A stretch of DNA of 39,232 bases, taken from Desulfobacteraceae bacterium. Lineage in GTDB: Bacteria; Desulfobacterota; Desulfobacteria; Desulfobacterales; Desulfococcaceae. The notes under the pieces are model-generated. The model did no database searches and was not told the origin of the DNA. It saw only the letters and a list, made by a program, of their open reading frames with translations. Where the stretch lies: contig JAABRU010000053.1 of the NCBI GenBank assembly GCA_011390755.1, forward strand, positions 1-39,232. Reading direction: 5' to 3'. Position numbers and translations under genes: made by a program. Of this stretch, positions 1-10,301 are shown piece by piece (within the stretch, counting starts at the first letter, position 1; each line of letters starts with the position of its first letter).

Positions 1-32
1 TGTCCGATAACCGGAACTTTGCCTGTTTTACG

Positions 33-55
33 CTTTTCACCCAACGGGTGAAAAG
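33..55. other. Stem-loop near left window edge
   Basis: A 10-bp perfect stem, CTTTTCACCC, with loop AAC and the complementary arm lies about 80 bases before the V4R gene. No T-run follows it, so it is not a clear intrinsic terminator. It could end or attenuate whatever transcript enters from the left. A second short palindrome (TTCCGGCCGGAA) follows at about 81-92. Nothing else is recognisable in bases 1-133. Confidence 0.45.
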
Positions 56-133
56 GCGGGAACCGCTGAACCCCTGATATTTCCGGCCGGAAATCATTTT
101 CAGGTCTGAGAATCGCTCAATTTAGGTAAAAAT

Positions 134-442
134 GTGCTGGACCATACGGATGATTTTAATGCATTTGTCGTAAATCTTCAGGAAACACTGAAATCCCTGA
201 ATATCGGCATTCTGCGTATCGAATCCGCGGATATGGAAAAACTCAACTTCAGCCTGACCATAGCCGAAGACCTGGACTGTTCGGGGCTGCCGGTGAGCGA
301 AGAGCAGATCTGCACCTATGATGAGGGGTTCATCAACGGAATATTATCCGAACATACCGGGAAAAAATTCCGTGTAAAAGAGGTGGACTGCTGGTGTTCC
401 GGAGACCGGGTCTGCCGTTTTGATGTGGAATGCCTGGATTGA
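134..442 (+). CDS. V4R-domain sensor protein
   Basis: A 102-residue protein whose C-terminal half has the V4R (4-vinyl reductase) pattern: CTYDEGFINGILSE near residues 60-73, then a VKEVDCWCSGDRVCRFDVE-like end with three cysteines. V4R domains bind small ligands in regulators such as XylR/PoxR and in methyltransferase partners. A lone V4R protein beside a kinase is plausibly its input module. The start is GTG; an in-frame TGA 27 bases upstream rules out a much longer form, and AGG lies just before it. The stop overlaps the start of the downstream kinase, so the two are translationally coupled. Domain assignment is fairly confident; ligand and partnership are inferred. Confidence 0.75.
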   Translation: MLDHTDDFNAFVVNLQETLKSLNIGILRIESADMEKLNFSLTIAEDLDCSGLPVSEEQICTYDEGFINGILSEHTGKKFRVKEVDCWCSGDRVCRFDVECLD

Positions 443-3149
443 ATCCATGCTCTCCGTAGAAGAAAAACAGATTGACAGGTTCACCGAGATTTTTTACCGC
501 ATTCTGCGCGGGGAAAAACCTTCTCCCATCCGTCTTCCAAAAGATTATCCGGAAAATGAGATCACACAGCTTGCCTCCTATATCAACCGCTTTATTGAGG
601 AATACAATGAACTTGCGGATTTTATGTATTCCATATCCAGGGGGGAACTGGATTATGATCCCCCGAAAGGGAAAATGCGGGCTTTGCAGTCCTTTAAAAG
701 CCTGCAGGCCAGTCTGCGCCATCTGACCTGGAAAACCCAGAAAATCGCCAATGGGGATTTCAGTCAGAAAGTGGATTTCATGGGAGATTTTTCTGCGGCA
801 TTCAATAAGATGACGCAGCAGTTGCAGCAGGCCTTTGCGGATCTGGAAAAAAGAAATGCGGAACTCCGGCAGGCCAATGAGCATATCCGGCAGCAGCAGG
901 AAGAACTGCGGAAAAAAACAGCCGAACTGGCCGAACTCAATGCCACACTGGAACAGCGCGTGGAAAAACAGACAGAGGTAATCCGAACCCAGCTGGAAGA
1001 ACTGAAACAGCTGGATCAGCTTAAAGACCAGTTTCTGGCCAATACCTCCCATGAACTGCGTACCCCCCTGAACGGCATTATCGGTCTGGCCGAATCCCTT
1101 ATGGACGGAGCCACCGGCCCGCTTCCGGCAGCCACAAATCAGAATCTGCGGATGATTGTTTCCAGCGGTCAGCGTCTTGCCAGTCTGGTGAATGATATTC
1201 TGGATTTTTCCAAAATGAAGAACCATGAACTGGAAATCCGCCGGAAACCCCTGTATATAAAAAATATTGCCGATATGGTGCTCGCGGTCTGCCGTCCCCT
1301 GCTGGCCGGAAAAGCCCTGATCCTGCAAAATAATATTCCGGACAATCTTCCGCCTGTGCAAGCCGATGAAAACCGTGTGCAGCAGATTCTTCACAACCTG
1401 GTGGGGAACGCGCTCAAATTCACCCACAGCGGTTCGGTAAGACTGTCCGCGGAGGTGATTTCCGGGAAAATGATGGCCCTTTCGGTTTCGGATACGGGTA
1501 TCGGTATTCCGGAAGATAAACGGGAAAGCATTTTTCAGACATTCGCGCAGGGGGATGCCTCCACCATCCGGGAATACGGGGGAACAGGGCTGGGCCTGAG
1601 CATCAGCAGACAGCTGGTGGAACTGCACGGGGGGAGCATACGGCTTGTATCGGAGACCGGAAAAGGCTCCACCTTTACCTTTACCCTTCCCCTGTCGGAA
1701 GGCGTGCCGGAACATAACCCGGAACATAGTGCAGATTCGGAAACCCTGATGTCCGGTATCCGCAAGGAATCAGAGGACTCACCGGGGCAGACCGGTGAAT
1801 TTCCGGTGTCTGATGGAATTTCGGAAAACTCTCAGACCGTGATCTATCCTGCGGCCGATTTTTCAGAATCCCCTGCCCATTTTTATTCGGATATGGGAAC
1901 AGATGAGAAATTCCGCATTCTTGTGGTGGATGATGAACCGGTCAATCAGCAGGTGCTGGCAAATCATCTTTCCCCCCGGAACTACGAGGTGATCCAGGCG
2001 CTCAACGGCAGGGCCGCCCTGGATTATTTTGAGCAGGACTGTCATTTTGACCTGGTGCTGCTGGATATCATGATGCCGGGCATGAGCGGTTATGATGTGG
2101 CCCGGAAACTCCGGGAAACATTTCTGCCCAGCGAACTGCCCATCATCATGCTGACGGCCAAAAACCGGATTTCAGACCTGATCGAAGGCTTTTCCTGCGG
2201 AGTCAATGACTATCTGGCCAAACCCCTGTCCAAATCCGAACTCCTGGCCCGGATCAGAACCCATCTGCATCTGCTGAAAATCAATTCCTCCTACAGCCGC
2301 TTTGTTCCCTATGACTATCTGCGTTTTCTGAAAAAGGAGAGCATTCTGGATGTCCGGCTCGGGGATCATGACAGCAGGGAAATGGGGATTATGTTCACCG
2401 ATATCCGCTCTTTTACCGCTATGTCGGAAAAGATGACAGCCGGTGAGATCTTCCGCTTTGTCAATGCCTACCTCGGCAGGGTCAGTCCCGTTATCCGCGC
2501 CCATAACGGTATTATCGTCAAATTTCTGGGAGACGGTCTCATGGCTGTGTTTCCCAATGATACGGAGGATCTGCTGGCGGCCGGAATTGAAAAACTCCGG
2601 AAAGTGGAAGAATACAATCAGCACCGGAAGACAGAAGGGCGTATGCCCATCCGCATCGGCATCGGGGCACATACCGGGCATATCATGATCGGCATGATCG
2701 GTGAAAGCGCACGCATGGAAGGGGATGTGCTTTCGGATCATGTGAATCTGACGGCAAGACTGGAGGGGCTGAGCAAATACTACGGGGTTTCCTTTCTTAT
2801 CAGCGGGGAAGTGCTGGAAAAGCTGCCGAACCCGGAAAAGTATCTGATCCGCTTTCTGGACAGGGTACAGGTCCGGGGCCGGGAAACCATTATCCATGTC
2901 CATGAGGTATTCAGTGCCGACCCGGAACCCCTTGCAGAAAAAAAACTGCGGTTCCGGGCCGAATTTGAAAAAGGCCAGCATCTGTATTTCAATTCCCGTT
3001 TCCGGGAGGCTGCCATGTGTTTCCGGAATATCCTCCAAAGCAGTCCGGAAGACCATGCCGTCCGGATTTTTCTGGAACGGTCTGAACTGTTTCTGAAAAA
3101 CGGTGTGCCCGAAGGATGGCAGGGAATCGAACGCAGAAGCGAAAAATAG
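420..3149 (+). CDS. Hybrid histidine kinase-receiver-adenylate cyclase fusion
   Basis: A soluble 909-residue signalling fusion with no membrane segment. Order: HAMP-like helices (about 60-130), coiled coil (about 130-200), HisKA with H211 in SHELRTP, HATPase with N-box near 320, SDTGIGIP and GGTGLGLS, receiver with phospho-acceptor D549 (about 498-620), class III cyclase (about 645-830), and a TPR-like tail (about 845-895). Cyclase residues look complete: metal-binding D661 and D705 are 44 apart, K701 and D769 sit at the adenine-specifying positions, and N776 and R780 fit the transition-state pair. It should therefore make cAMP under phosphorelay control, as in the known cyanobacterial CyaC architecture. 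TTG 420, ATG 423 or ATG 447 could start it; all overlap or abut the V4R stop. Confidence 0.9.
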   Translation: MMWNAWIESMLSVEEKQIDRFTEIFYRILRGEKPSPIRLPKDYPENEITQLASYINRFIEEYNELADFMYSISRGELDYDPPKGKMRALQSFKSLQASLRHLTWKTQKIANGDFSQKVDFMGDFSAAFNKMTQQLQQAFADLEKRNAELRQANEHIRQQQEELRKKTAELAELNATLEQRVEKQTEVIRTQLEELKQLDQLKDQFLANTSHELRTPLNGIIGLAESLMDGATGPLPAATNQNLRMIVSSGQRLASLVNDILDFSKMKNHELEIRRKPLYIKNIADMVLAVCRPLLAGKALILQNNIPDNLPPVQADENRVQQILHNLVGNALKFTHSGSVRLSAEVISGKMMALSVSDTGIGIPEDKRESIFQTFAQGDASTIREYGGTGLGLSISRQLVELHGGSIRLVSETGKGSTFTFTLPLSEGVPEHNPEHSADSETLMSGIRKESEDSPGQTGEFPVSDGISENSQTVIYPAADFSESPAHFYSDMGTDEKFRILVVDDEPVNQQVLANHLSPRNYEVIQALNGRAALDYFEQDCHFDLVLLDIMMPGMSGYDVARKLRETFLPSELPIIMLTAKNRISDLIEGFSCGVNDYLAKPLSKSELLARIRTHLHLLKINSSYSRFVPYDYLRFLKKESILDVRLGDHDSREMGIMFTDIRSFTAMSEKMTAGEIFRFVNAYLGRVSPVIRAHNGIIVKFLGDGLMAVFPNDTEDLLAAGIEKLRKVEEYNQHRKTEGRMPIRIGIGAHTGHIMIGMIGESARMEGDVLSDHVNLTARLEGLSKYYGVSFLISGEVLEKLPNPEKYLIRFLDRVQVRGRETIIHVHEVFSADPEPLAEKKLRFRAEFEKGQHLYFNSRFREAAMCFRNILQSSPEDHAVRIFLERSELFLKNGVPEGWQGIERRSEK

Positions 3150-3199
3150 ACTCCATACCGTTTCCTTATTTGGTTTTTATACTTCGACCGGGTGCTGTT

Positions 3200-6100
3200 T
3201 CATCCCTTTTTCAATTCATCAATTATCATGGGGAATTTTTCCAGCAGTTTTTCCGTTTTATCCATATCAAAATGCTGTGCGGCCTGATGCACTTTTTCCG
3301 CGTATTCACAAATCACTTTTTCATGGCAGTCTGTGACAAGGGATCGCAATTTTTCTGCAAAGACAAGCATATCGTTTATGGAAAATGTTTCCAGAATCTC
3401 TTTGCATTTCGGCAGCATTTTCTCCAGAGATGAAATCAGTTCCGAAAGATGCGGTTTTTCTTTTTCAGATGCGGAAAGCGGACTGCCCTGCGCATCTTCG
3501 GGCAGAATGCAGGTTTCCTGGATAAAGCGTGAGACTTCGCTTTTCAGGGCTTCGGCTTCCTGAATGAATATATTTTTAAGAGACAGGGCAGATTCCGCGT
3601 CCTCCTGTTTTGCGGCCTTTCCTATCTGCCGGGCAATATCCCGGAGCCGGTATGCGGAGATATTGGCGGACATGCCTTTGATGGTATGTGCATGATGCCG
3701 GATAGCTTCGGTGTTCTGTTCTTCCAGGGATTGGAGCAGTTTTTCCGTTTCCGCGCCGAACTGATCCGGAAAATTGCTGAGAACCCTTTTGCACAGAGCC
3801 TCGTCCCAGTCAAAGCGTTTGAGAAAATCATCCGAATCAAAAACAGCAATTGCATTTTTGCCGGAAAGACGGTCATCCGCGTTTGTTTCTTCCGGTTCAC
3901 GGCGGGCAGCAGGGGATGAACCTTCTGTATTATCCGACTGAATATACTGCCTTATCAGATGCAGCATTTCATCGGCATTCACGGGCTTGGAAAGATAATC
4001 ATCCATTCCGGCAGCAAGGCATTTTTCCCGGTCTTCTTTTGCCGCATTTGCCGTCATGGCCAGAATGGGGATATGGGGATTCAGCACACCCGAATCCGCT
4101 TTTCTTATTATTTCAGTAGCCTCCAGTCCGTCCATCTCCGGCATCTGCACATCCATAAGCACCAGATCATATTCTTTCCGGCGGAGGGCCCCCAGAACTT
4201 CCCGGCCGTTATTGGCAATGTCTGAAGACAATCCGGATTTTTCCAGCATGATTTGCGTTACTTTCTGGTTGAAGATATTGTCTTCTGCCAGCAGAATCCG
4301 GGGAGAAAATCCGGAAAAGAGGGGTGTCTTTCCGGATTCGGGTACGGATTCAGGTCCGGATTCAGGCCCGATTTCGGGTCCGAATTCAGGCCCGGCTTCG
4401 GGTCCGAAGTCCGGCAGTATATCCCGGCATATCCCGTCTTCTGTTTCCGCTGTTTTTTCAAAAGGAAGGATACACCAGAAGGTGGAACCCCGGCCTTCCC
4501 GGCTTTCAAACCCCACCTGTCCGCCCATGAGTTCCGCCAGTTTTTTGGATATGGCCAGGCCCAGTCCGCTTCCGCCGTATTTTCTGCTTGTGGAACTGTC
4601 GGTTTGGGAAAAAACCTTAAACAGACGGTGGGTCCGGTTTTCAGGAATGCCGATGCCCGTATCCGAAACAGAAATTTTCAGAACCTGCTCTGTTTCCGTC
4701 TGTGTTTCACAGGATATGCGGATATCTATCCTGCCCTGCGGTGTAAATTTGACAGCATTGCTGACAAAATTGAGAAGAATCTGTCGCACCCTCACCCGAT
4801 CCCCCCGGACAAAGGGAAAGACATCCGAATCTGTATAATATCTGAGTATCAGCATTTTTTCCCTGGCTTTCAGCCGCTGAATCCTTACCACTTCTTCCAC
4901 CATGCGGAAAAGATTGAATTCCGCCTGCTCGGTTTCCATTTTCCCCGCTTCTATTTTGGATATATCCAGAATATCGTTAATCAGGGACAGCAGTATTTCC
5001 GAAGACATGACCGCTGTTTCGGCAAAATCCTGCTGTTCCTCATTCAGTTCGGTATCCAGCAGCAGGCGGTTCATATTGATAATGGCATTCATGGGGGTGC
5101 GGATTTCATGGCTCATATTGGCCAGAAACTCGGATTTTGCCCGGTTGGCGGATTCCGCAGTCTGCCGGGCCTTTTCCAGTGCCTGCATGTTCATGGCGTT
5201 GTGCAGGGAAATCACCGCAAACTCTGCAAATGCACCTGCCATGCGGCTGTCCTCTTCGCCAAATCCCCCGGGTTTATTGGAAAAACCCATAATCCCCACC
5301 ACTTTGCCTTCCAGCTTCAGGGGCACAAACATCACATTGTTCAGTCTGCAGTGACCTTCCGGAATATACTTCATCCAGTGACTGTGATGAAAATCATTAT
5401 CCCATACGGAAATGCCCATGCGGTAGGCCTCGGCCCGGAGTCCGCGGATGGGCATGGGCAGGGAGGGATCAACCGTACAGGAATTTCCGCCGGCTTCCAG
5501 AAAAAGCACGTCATTTTCATGTCCGTCTTCCGAAAGCATGGCAACATAACCCGCTGTTGCCCCGATAAGGTCGGCGCAGAGATAAAAGATGATTTGTGCC
5601 GTCTTTTCAAAATCCTGATATTCCAGCACAGATTTGCAGGCCAGGAGAAGGGCCTCTGTTTCTTTGGTGTGCTGTTCCGCTTTCTGCAGGGCCGTCTGCA
5701 GGTTTTCTTCAGTTTTTTTCTGCCTGCTGATATCATCCACGGTTACAATGGCATACATATCTTCGTCCAGGAAAATGGATTCTGTGTTGAATTTAATCCA
5801 GCGGGAATCCGAATTTTCTTCACCGCTGTATACCTCCATTTCCCTGTCATAGGTTCCCTTTTTTTCGCAAAAAACTTTTATCAGTGCATTCCGCAGAAAA
5901 CATTTTCCGCATTCGGCGGAATGACCGCAGCCTTCGGGGTGTTCAAGGGCCCGCCCGCAGGAAATGATGTCTCCCCCGCGGCAATGGATAATTTCAGATG
6001 TTTTTTTCTTAAACAGTTTTTCTGTGGCAGTATTGGACCGGACAATCCGGTAACTGTCATCCACAATCAGAATGCCCACCGGTGCCGAGTCTATGAGTGT

Positions 6101-8038
6101 TTTGAGGTTGCAGCGTTCCCGCAGGATTTTTTCTTCCATCTGCTTACGCGCGGTTATATCCTCACCGGCACTTAATATACCGCAGACATCCCCTTCTTCA
6201 TTTCGGAGCAGGCAATTACGCCATAAAACAAGTTTTTCATTTCCCCGGCCTGTGCGCACAAAGCGTTCCTGATACATATAATCCCCTGATTTTCCTTCTG
6301 TAAACTGCCTAAAAACCGTCCGCACCTCTTCCCGGAATCTTTGGGGTATAAAATGCTGTACCCAGTTTTTTCCCATAAACTTTCCGGGATCGCATTCCAG
6401 GATTTTTCCGCCTTCCTTATTCAGCAGCCGGATATCTGCATTTCGGTCGAGGGAGAGTATAATTACCGGTGCAATATCCAGATATCTTTTGGCCTTTTCT
6501 TTTTCTGCACGCAGGGCATCTTCCGCCTTTCGGTGTGCTGTAATATCAATGCCCAGCACGGCCAGTCTGCTGATATTCCCCGATTTGTCTGTAATGGGAA
6601 TAACACGGTTGTCAATCCAGGCACCCTTCCGTATATCTTCAAAGGAGACCGGGGCCGCGCTTTGTATTGCTTTTTCCACATATAATCTGCGCTGCCGGGC
6701 AAGTTCCGGCGGAAGCAAATCATATATATTCTTTGCGATGATATCCGCCGTATTTTTTCCCAGCCGTCTGGCCACGGTCTCATTGGCCGTCAGAACCATC
6801 CCTTCCGGTCTCATCAGAAAAGCCGATTCGGGGATGGCATCCAGCAGGGTCTGCATGGTTTTCCGGCTTTCCACCAGGGCCTCTTCTGCCTGCTTCCGCC
6901 GTGTAATGTCATGGATAATGGAAAAAAGCAGCGGCCGCCCCTCTATTTCAACGGGGCAGGAATAGACTTCCACATCCCGGATTTCCCCGTTTGCCAGACG
7001 GTGCCGGAACTGGCAGTATTTTTTGTTTCCGGATCGGATCTGCTCCACTTCCTGCTTTACCTGCTCTGCAGGCAGTGTATTAATATCGTAAATCTTCATC
7101 TGCTTCATGATTTCAATGGGATACGCGTAAAACCGGCAGGCAGCGGGGTTGGCATCCGCAATCATGCCGCTGTCGGGATTGATCAGGAGTTTGACGGCTT
7201 CGTTGTTCAGAAACATGGCTTTATAAAGTGTCTGCTGCTGCAGTGCCTCTTTCTTTTCTTTCAGTTCAGATCGGAAGAGCGTCGTGGGCCGGCGCAGACC
7301 GGTTTCAATGAGGGCACGGTAGACAAAATAAAAAGCAGTGATTTTTAAAAAATGCCCCAGCAGATTGCATAAACTGTAGACACTGATATAAAAAGTAAAG
7401 GCCAGTTCGGCAGCAATGGTAAAAAACAGGGAAAGCAGTAAAAAAGAAAATATCCTCTGATCAAAATCTTCTTTCATCCGGTACAGGATAATAATATTTA
7501 TCAGCAAAATAAAACAGATAAAATATTCACTGAATATTTTGAAAGGGGTCAGACCGCTTTCTTCCGCAAAGCAGGATGGGAAAATATCCCAATAAAAAAT
7601 ACTCAGAAGCAGGCAGACAGTGCATAAAAGATATGCTGTCAGCACATAAGGTAAGGGAAATTTTTTCTTCAGAAACAAAAAGGCCCCCAGAAATGAAAGG
7701 CTTTGCATATATCTTGCGGATATCCATAACTGCACAGGCATATCCGCATCATATTCCGGAAAAACGCCCATCCCCTTATATGCAAATATATGAAACATAT
7801 CCAAAATTCCGACAAAGAGAAATGCGATACTCAGAAAAAGGATAAAGTAGTTCTCACAATAATGCCTTACATTCCAGCCGATCATGAATATCCCGAAACT
7901 GACGGCAATACTGAACAATTCTGAGATGGAATGAAAGAGAAGAAAACTGTGCAGACTGCTCTGGTATAATCCGGCCAGCAGCAGGATACCGAGTAAAACA
8001 GTGAAATGCTTGTTGGGAATCAAAAATTTTTTTTCCAT
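3200..8038 (-). CDS. MASE3-4xPAS-GAF hybrid histidine kinase with receiver and HPt
   Basis: About 1612 residues from ATG 8038. The N-terminus is a multi-pass MASE3 sensor (1-245; the [21 protein letters not shown] and FAYKGMGVF stretches are typical). Four PAS domains follow (about 275-385, 395-505, 520-635, 645-770; the last is cysteine-rich, [10 protein letters not shown]), then GAF (790-945), HisKA with H977 in SHEIRTP, HATPase, receiver with D1296, and HPt with H1451 in HTIKG. A complete intramolecular His-Asp-His relay is present, so an external response regulator is expected. The HATPase-receiver linker is a GPE-rich repeat. A GTG 42 bases upstream also opens the frame, but that extension comes from a repeated sequence, and GGAG lies before ATG 8038. 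The gene converges on the cyclase fusion with about 50 bases between them. Confidence 0.9.
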   Translation of the reverse strand: MEKKFLIPNKHFTVLLGILLLAGLYQSSLHSFLLFHSISELFSIAVSFGIFMIGWNVRHYCENYFILFLSIAFLFVGILDMFHIFAYKGMGVFPEYDADMPVQLWISARYMQSLSFLGAFLFLKKKFPLPYVLTAYLLCTVCLLLSIFYWDIFPSCFAEESGLTPFKIFSEYFICFILLINIIILYRMKEDFDQRIFSFLLLSLFFTIAAELAFTFYISVYSLCNLLGHFLKITAFYFVYRALIETGLRRPTTLFRSELKEKKEALQQQTLYKAMFLNNEAVKLLINPDSGMIADANPAACRFYAYPIEIMKQMKIYDINTLPAEQVKQEVEQIRSGNKKYCQFRHRLANGEIRDVEVYSCPVEIEGRPLLFSIIHDITRRKQAEEALVESRKTMQTLLDAIPESAFLMRPEGMVLTANETVARRLGKNTADIIAKNIYDLLPPELARQRRLYVEKAIQSAAPVSFEDIRKGAWIDNRVIPITDKSGNISRLAVLGIDITAHRKAEDALRAEKEKAKRYLDIAPVIILSLDRNADIRLLNKEGGKILECDPGKFMGKNWVQHFIPQRFREEVRTVFRQFTEGKSGDYMYQERFVRTGRGNEKLVLWRNCLLRNEEGDVCGILSAGEDITARKQMEEKILRERCNLKTLIDSAPVGILIVDDSYRIVRSNTATEKLFKKKTSEIIHCRGGDIISCGRALEHPEGCGHSAECGKCFLRNALIKVFCEKKGTYDREMEVYSGEENSDSRWIKFNTESIFLDEDMYAIVTVDDISRQKKTEENLQTALQKAEQHTKETEALLLACKSVLEYQDFEKTAQIIFYLCADLIGATAGYVAMLSEDGHENDVLFLEAGGNSCTVDPSLPMPIRGLRAEAYRMGISVWDNDFHHSHWMKYIPEGHCRLNNVMFVPLKLEGKVVGIMGFSNKPGGFGEEDSRMAGAFAEFAVISLHNAMNMQALEKARQTAESANRAKSEFLANMSHEIRTPMNAIINMNRLLLDTELNEEQQDFAETAVMSSEILLSLINDILDISKIEAGKMETEQAEFNLFRMVEEVVRIQRLKAREKMLILRYYTDSDVFPFVRGDRVRVRQILLNFVSNAVKFTPQGRIDIRISCETQTETEQVLKISVSDTGIGIPENRTHRLFKVFSQTDSSTSRKYGGSGLGLAISKKLAELMGGQVGFESREGRGSTFWCILPFEKTAETEDGICRDILPDFGPEAGPEFGPEIGPESGPESVPESGKTPLFSGFSPRILLAEDNIFNQKVTQIMLEKSGLSSDIANNGREVLGALRRKEYDLVLMDVQMPEMDGLEATEIIRKADSGVLNPHIPILAMTANAAKEDREKCLAAGMDDYLSKPVNADEMLHLIRQYIQSDNTEGSSPAARREPEETNADDRLSGKNAIAVFDSDDFLKRFDWDEALCKRVLSNFPDQFGAETEKLLQSLEEQNTEAIRHHAHTIKGMSANISAYRLRDIARQIGKAAKQEDAESALSLKNIFIQEAEALKSEVSRFIQETCILPEDAQGSPLSASEKEKPHLSELISSLEKMLPKCKEILETFSINDMLVFAEKLRSLVTDCHEKVICEYAEKVHQAAQHFDMDKTEKLLEKFPMIIDELKKG

Positions 8039-8046
8039 AATATTCA

Positions 8047-8076
8047 GTGTCTCCGGTGCCTTACGCTTCGCTGACG
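8047..8076. repeat. Short repeat, copy 1
   Basis: TGTCTCCGGTGCCTTACGCT followed by TCGCTGACG recurs with few changes at 8529-8556. It lies immediately upstream of the large hybrid kinase and produces the false N-terminal extension of that reading frame. No coding role is visible. Confidence 0.55.
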
Positions 8077-8248
8077 GCACTCTGGGGGAATTTTGTCATT
8101 TTATGCAGGTGCCCCGGCGAAAGCCCTGGGTGGTCTGTCAAATACATTTTTTACCCTTTTAAAAAGTCCGGACCGGGGAGTCCGGACGGAAAGTCCGGAA
8201 GTCTGCCGGACTTTCCGTCCGGCACTCCTCCGCAGCTTTTCTGCGTTT

Positions 8249-8393
8249 CAGTAGATCGAAAAGTTCCCGGAGGAGTGCAAAAATTGTATTTTTGCATGGG
8301 GGCACCGGGAGATGCTGCTGTGCAAAAATACAATTTTTGCACTCCCGGACAGCCGTAAAACCGTATCCGGGGAAAATTTTTCGATCTACTGAG
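8249..8393. repeat. Palindromic repeat family P1, copy A
   Basis: A roughly 145-bp element with imperfect terminal inverted repeats CAGCAGATCGAAAAGTTT (here CAGTAGATCG...). Inside are two mutually complementary hairpins, each GCAAAAATTGTATTTTTGC, around a variable GC-rich centre. One arm carries an extra block with CCGTATCCGG; here it is the right arm. The element fills the gap between the hybrid kinase and the LysE gene and encodes nothing. The approach (8160-8235) has further GTCCGGAC/GGACTTTCCG inverted repeats. Confidence 0.85.
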
Positions 8394-8423
8394 TTTACAG
8401 AAATATATTTGACAGTCCACGAA

Positions 8424-8513
8424 GAACCTATCCGAAAACCTCCGAAACCGATTTTTGGAACCGGTGAAAACAGAGGGGTTCAGAATACCGAAAGACAGGT
8501 TTTCGGACAGGCT
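8424..8513. repeat. MITE-like element with AGRCCTGTCCGAAAACCT ends
   Basis: A 90-bp segment bounded by near-perfect inverted repeats: AGAACCTATCCGAAAACCT at the left and AGGTTTTCGGACAGGCTCT at the right. It has no coding content and looks like a non-autonomous mobile element. It lies right after P1 copy A in the same 720-base gap. Confidence 0.65.
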
Positions 8514-8801
8514 CTAAGATACCACAATGTCTCCGGCGCCTTGCACTTCGCTGACGAACCCCAGGGATCACACATTCTCTTTATAGACCATATGCATGAT
8601 GAAAAACAATACAAAAATAGTCTTGATTTACAACTGTGTCTTATATTATGATAAACGGTTATCATGGATAAAAACAAAGCGGAAGACCTTTTGAGACACT
8701 GTATGAACGCAGAATCAGAATTCCGGTCTTCGGATTTCACCTGAACGGGGGATTTTCTGACTTTTTACCGAATCCGCCGGATTTGAAAGGTTTGCATAAA
8801 A

Positions 8802-9440
8802 ATGACAGTACTGACAGGTATTTTTTTCACATCCTTTCTCATTGCCCTGTCCGGGGCCATGATGCCGGGGCCGCTGTTTACTGTGACGATCAGCGAAAGT
8901 TCCCGCCGGGGATTTATGGCCGGGCCGCTTTTGATTGCCGGACACGCGCTTCTGGAGCTGGCACTGGTTCTTGCCCTGATGACGGGACTTGCGCCCTTTC
9001 TGAAACAAAATGCCGTACTGACTGTGATTGCCTTTGCCGGTTCCGCGATTCTGCTCTGGATGGCCTGGGGCATGTTCCGGGCACTGCCGTCTCTTAGTCT
9101 GCAATACAGCGGAGAGGAGAAAAAAAGCGGAAATCTGCTGCTGGCCGGTGCTTTGCTGAGCCTGGCAAATCCCTACTGGACCATATGGTGGGTTTCCATC
9201 GGTCTCGGATATATTCTCCACAGCATGGAAGCCGGGAAACCGGGTGTTTTTTCTTTTTTCTGCGGTCATATTCTGGGTGATCTGTTCTGGTATTCCGCAA
9301 TATCCCTGGCCGTATGGCGGGGAAAAGCCTTTCTGAGCGATAGGGCCTACCGGTACCTGATCGGAGCCTGCGCGGTCATCCTTGTGGCATTTTCCTGTAT
9401 TTTTGCCTATTCCGGATATACACGCTGTTTCAGCGGATGA
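8802..9440 (+). CDS. LysE/RhtB-family amino-acid exporter
   Basis: A 212-residue inner-membrane protein with about six hydrophobic segments. The N-terminal ALSGAMMPGPLFTVTISES is the LysE-family signature region, and LLSLANPYWTIWW near 123 matches the family's second conserved stretch (usually NP-x-W/P). These transporters export amino acids or related small metabolites; the substrate cannot be read from sequence. A GAAAGG lies 11 bases before ATG 8802. The gene stands alone between repeat elements, and P1 copy B begins 15 bases after the stop. Length is normal for the family. Confidence 0.85.
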   Translation: MTVLTGIFFTSFLIALSGAMMPGPLFTVTISESSRRGFMAGPLLIAGHALLELALVLALMTGLAPFLKQNAVLTVIAFAGSAILLWMAWGMFRALPSLSLQYSGEEKKSGNLLLAGALLSLANPYWTIWWVSIGLGYILHSMEAGKPGVFSFFCGHILGDLFWYSAISLAVWRGKAFLSDRAYRYLIGACAVILVAFSCIFAYSGYTRCFSG

Positions 9441-9454
9441 TTTTAACGGATAGT

Positions 9455-9598
9455 CAGCAAATTGAAAAGTTTCCCCCGGATACGGTTTTACGACTGCCCC
9501 GGAGCGCAGAAACTGTATTTCTGCAGGGCCGCAGCTCCCGGTTTTCCCATGCAGAAATACATTTTTTGCACTCCGCCGGAAAGGTTTCCTTCTGCTGA
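9455..9598. repeat. Palindromic repeat family P1, copy B
   Basis: Left arm CAGCAAATTGAAAAGTTT with the extra GGATACGG block, the paired GCAGAAA...TTTCTGC hairpins, and a right end ...TTCTGCTG. It is in the opposite orientation to copy A. It starts 15 bases downstream of the exporter stop codon. Confidence 0.85.
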
Positions 9599-9662
9599 AA
9601 ACAGAATCCGGGCAATTCCGGAAAAAGCGGTTGACGGAAAGATTTTTGCGTTTATCTTTTCA

Positions 9663-9787
9663 CCTGTATTATTCATAAACCTGAACAGGTCTCCGAATTA
9701 TCATGCTTCGGCTGAAAACCGGGGAAAACCGGTATTCAGCATTTGCCTTATTTTCGGGCGCCTGCCGGAATGTATGAATAATGCAGG
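9663..9787. repeat. MITE-like family P2 (CCTGCATTATTCATA ends), copy 1
   Basis: Ends CCTGTATTATTCATA and TATGAATAATGCAGG are inverted repeats 125 bp apart. The same ends flank 29867-30003. No open frame of interest lies inside. It immediately precedes the leader of the PNPOx-like gene. Confidence 0.65.
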
Positions 9788-9843
9788 TTCAAAAAGGTAT
9801 TCATCGGATAATCTAATCTGAATTCACAATGAGGAGAAAAATT

Positions 9844-10221
9844 ATGGAACTCAAAGAATATTTTGCATCAGCAAACGGAATCGGTATTCTGGCAACAGCA
9901 GATAAAGACGGTAATACGGACGCTGCCGTGTATGCCCGCCCCCATGTAATGGATGACGGAACCCTGGCATTTATCATGAATGACCGCCTGTCCCATCAGA
10001 ATCTGCAAAGCAACCCCAAAGCGACCTATCTGTTTAAAGAAGACGGCGGTTACAAAGGTAAAAGACTGCATATGATCAAAGTAAGGGAAGAAAAAGACAG
10101 TGAGCAGATTGCGGAACTGAGTCGCCGCTCCCCTTCCCCGGAAAGAGAGCAGCAGGCGAAGAAGTCAAAATTTCTGGTTTTTTTCAAGATTGAAAAGGAA
10201 AGACCGCTTTTGGGGGGATGA
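9844..10221 (+). CDS. Pyridoxamine 5'-phosphate oxidase-like FMN-binding protein
   Basis: A 125-residue split-barrel flavoprotein of the PNPOx-like class. The N-terminal pattern GIGILATADKDGNTDAAVYA and the LAFIMNDRLSHQNLQSNP stretch, where small family members contact FMN and the partner subunit, support this. Such proteins are usually dimeric oxidoreductases or flavin-binding sensors; the reaction is not predictable. ATG 9844 is preferred because GAGGAG sits 7 bases before it. The earlier in-frame ATG 9829 overlaps that ribosome site. The gene is flanked on both sides by repeats, with no operon partner. Confidence 0.8.
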   Translation: MELKEYFASANGIGILATADKDGNTDAAVYARPHVMDDGTLAFIMNDRLSHQNLQSNPKATYLFKEDGGYKGKRLHMIKVREEKDSEQIAELSRRSPSPEREQQAKKSKFLVFFKIEKERPLLGG

Positions 10222-10263
10222 TATTTCCTCCGCAGATTTTCTGCTTCCGGTATTTCTCATAAT

Positions 10264-10300
10264 CAGCAGATCGAAAAGTTCCCCCCGGATACAGTTTTAA
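10264..10300. repeat. Truncated P1 element (left arm only), copy C
   Basis: CAGCAGATCGAAAAGTT plus the GGATACAGTTTTA block is present, then the sequence switches abruptly to a different palindromic module (CTCGTTCCCGGGCTCTGCCT). It is a decapitated P1 copy at a repeat-repeat junction. Confidence 0.7.
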
Positions 10301-10301
10301 C

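Noticed and set aside
333-1727. 464-codon open frame antisense to the cyclase fusion
   Set aside because: It mirrors a strongly coding frame with intact kinase motifs. Its product is low-complexity (Phe/Gly/His-rich) with no domain.
4253-6175. 640-codon open frame antisense to the hybrid kinase
   Set aside because: The opposite strand encodes the recognised GAF, HisKA and receiver domains; the antisense product is compositionally odd and matches nothing.
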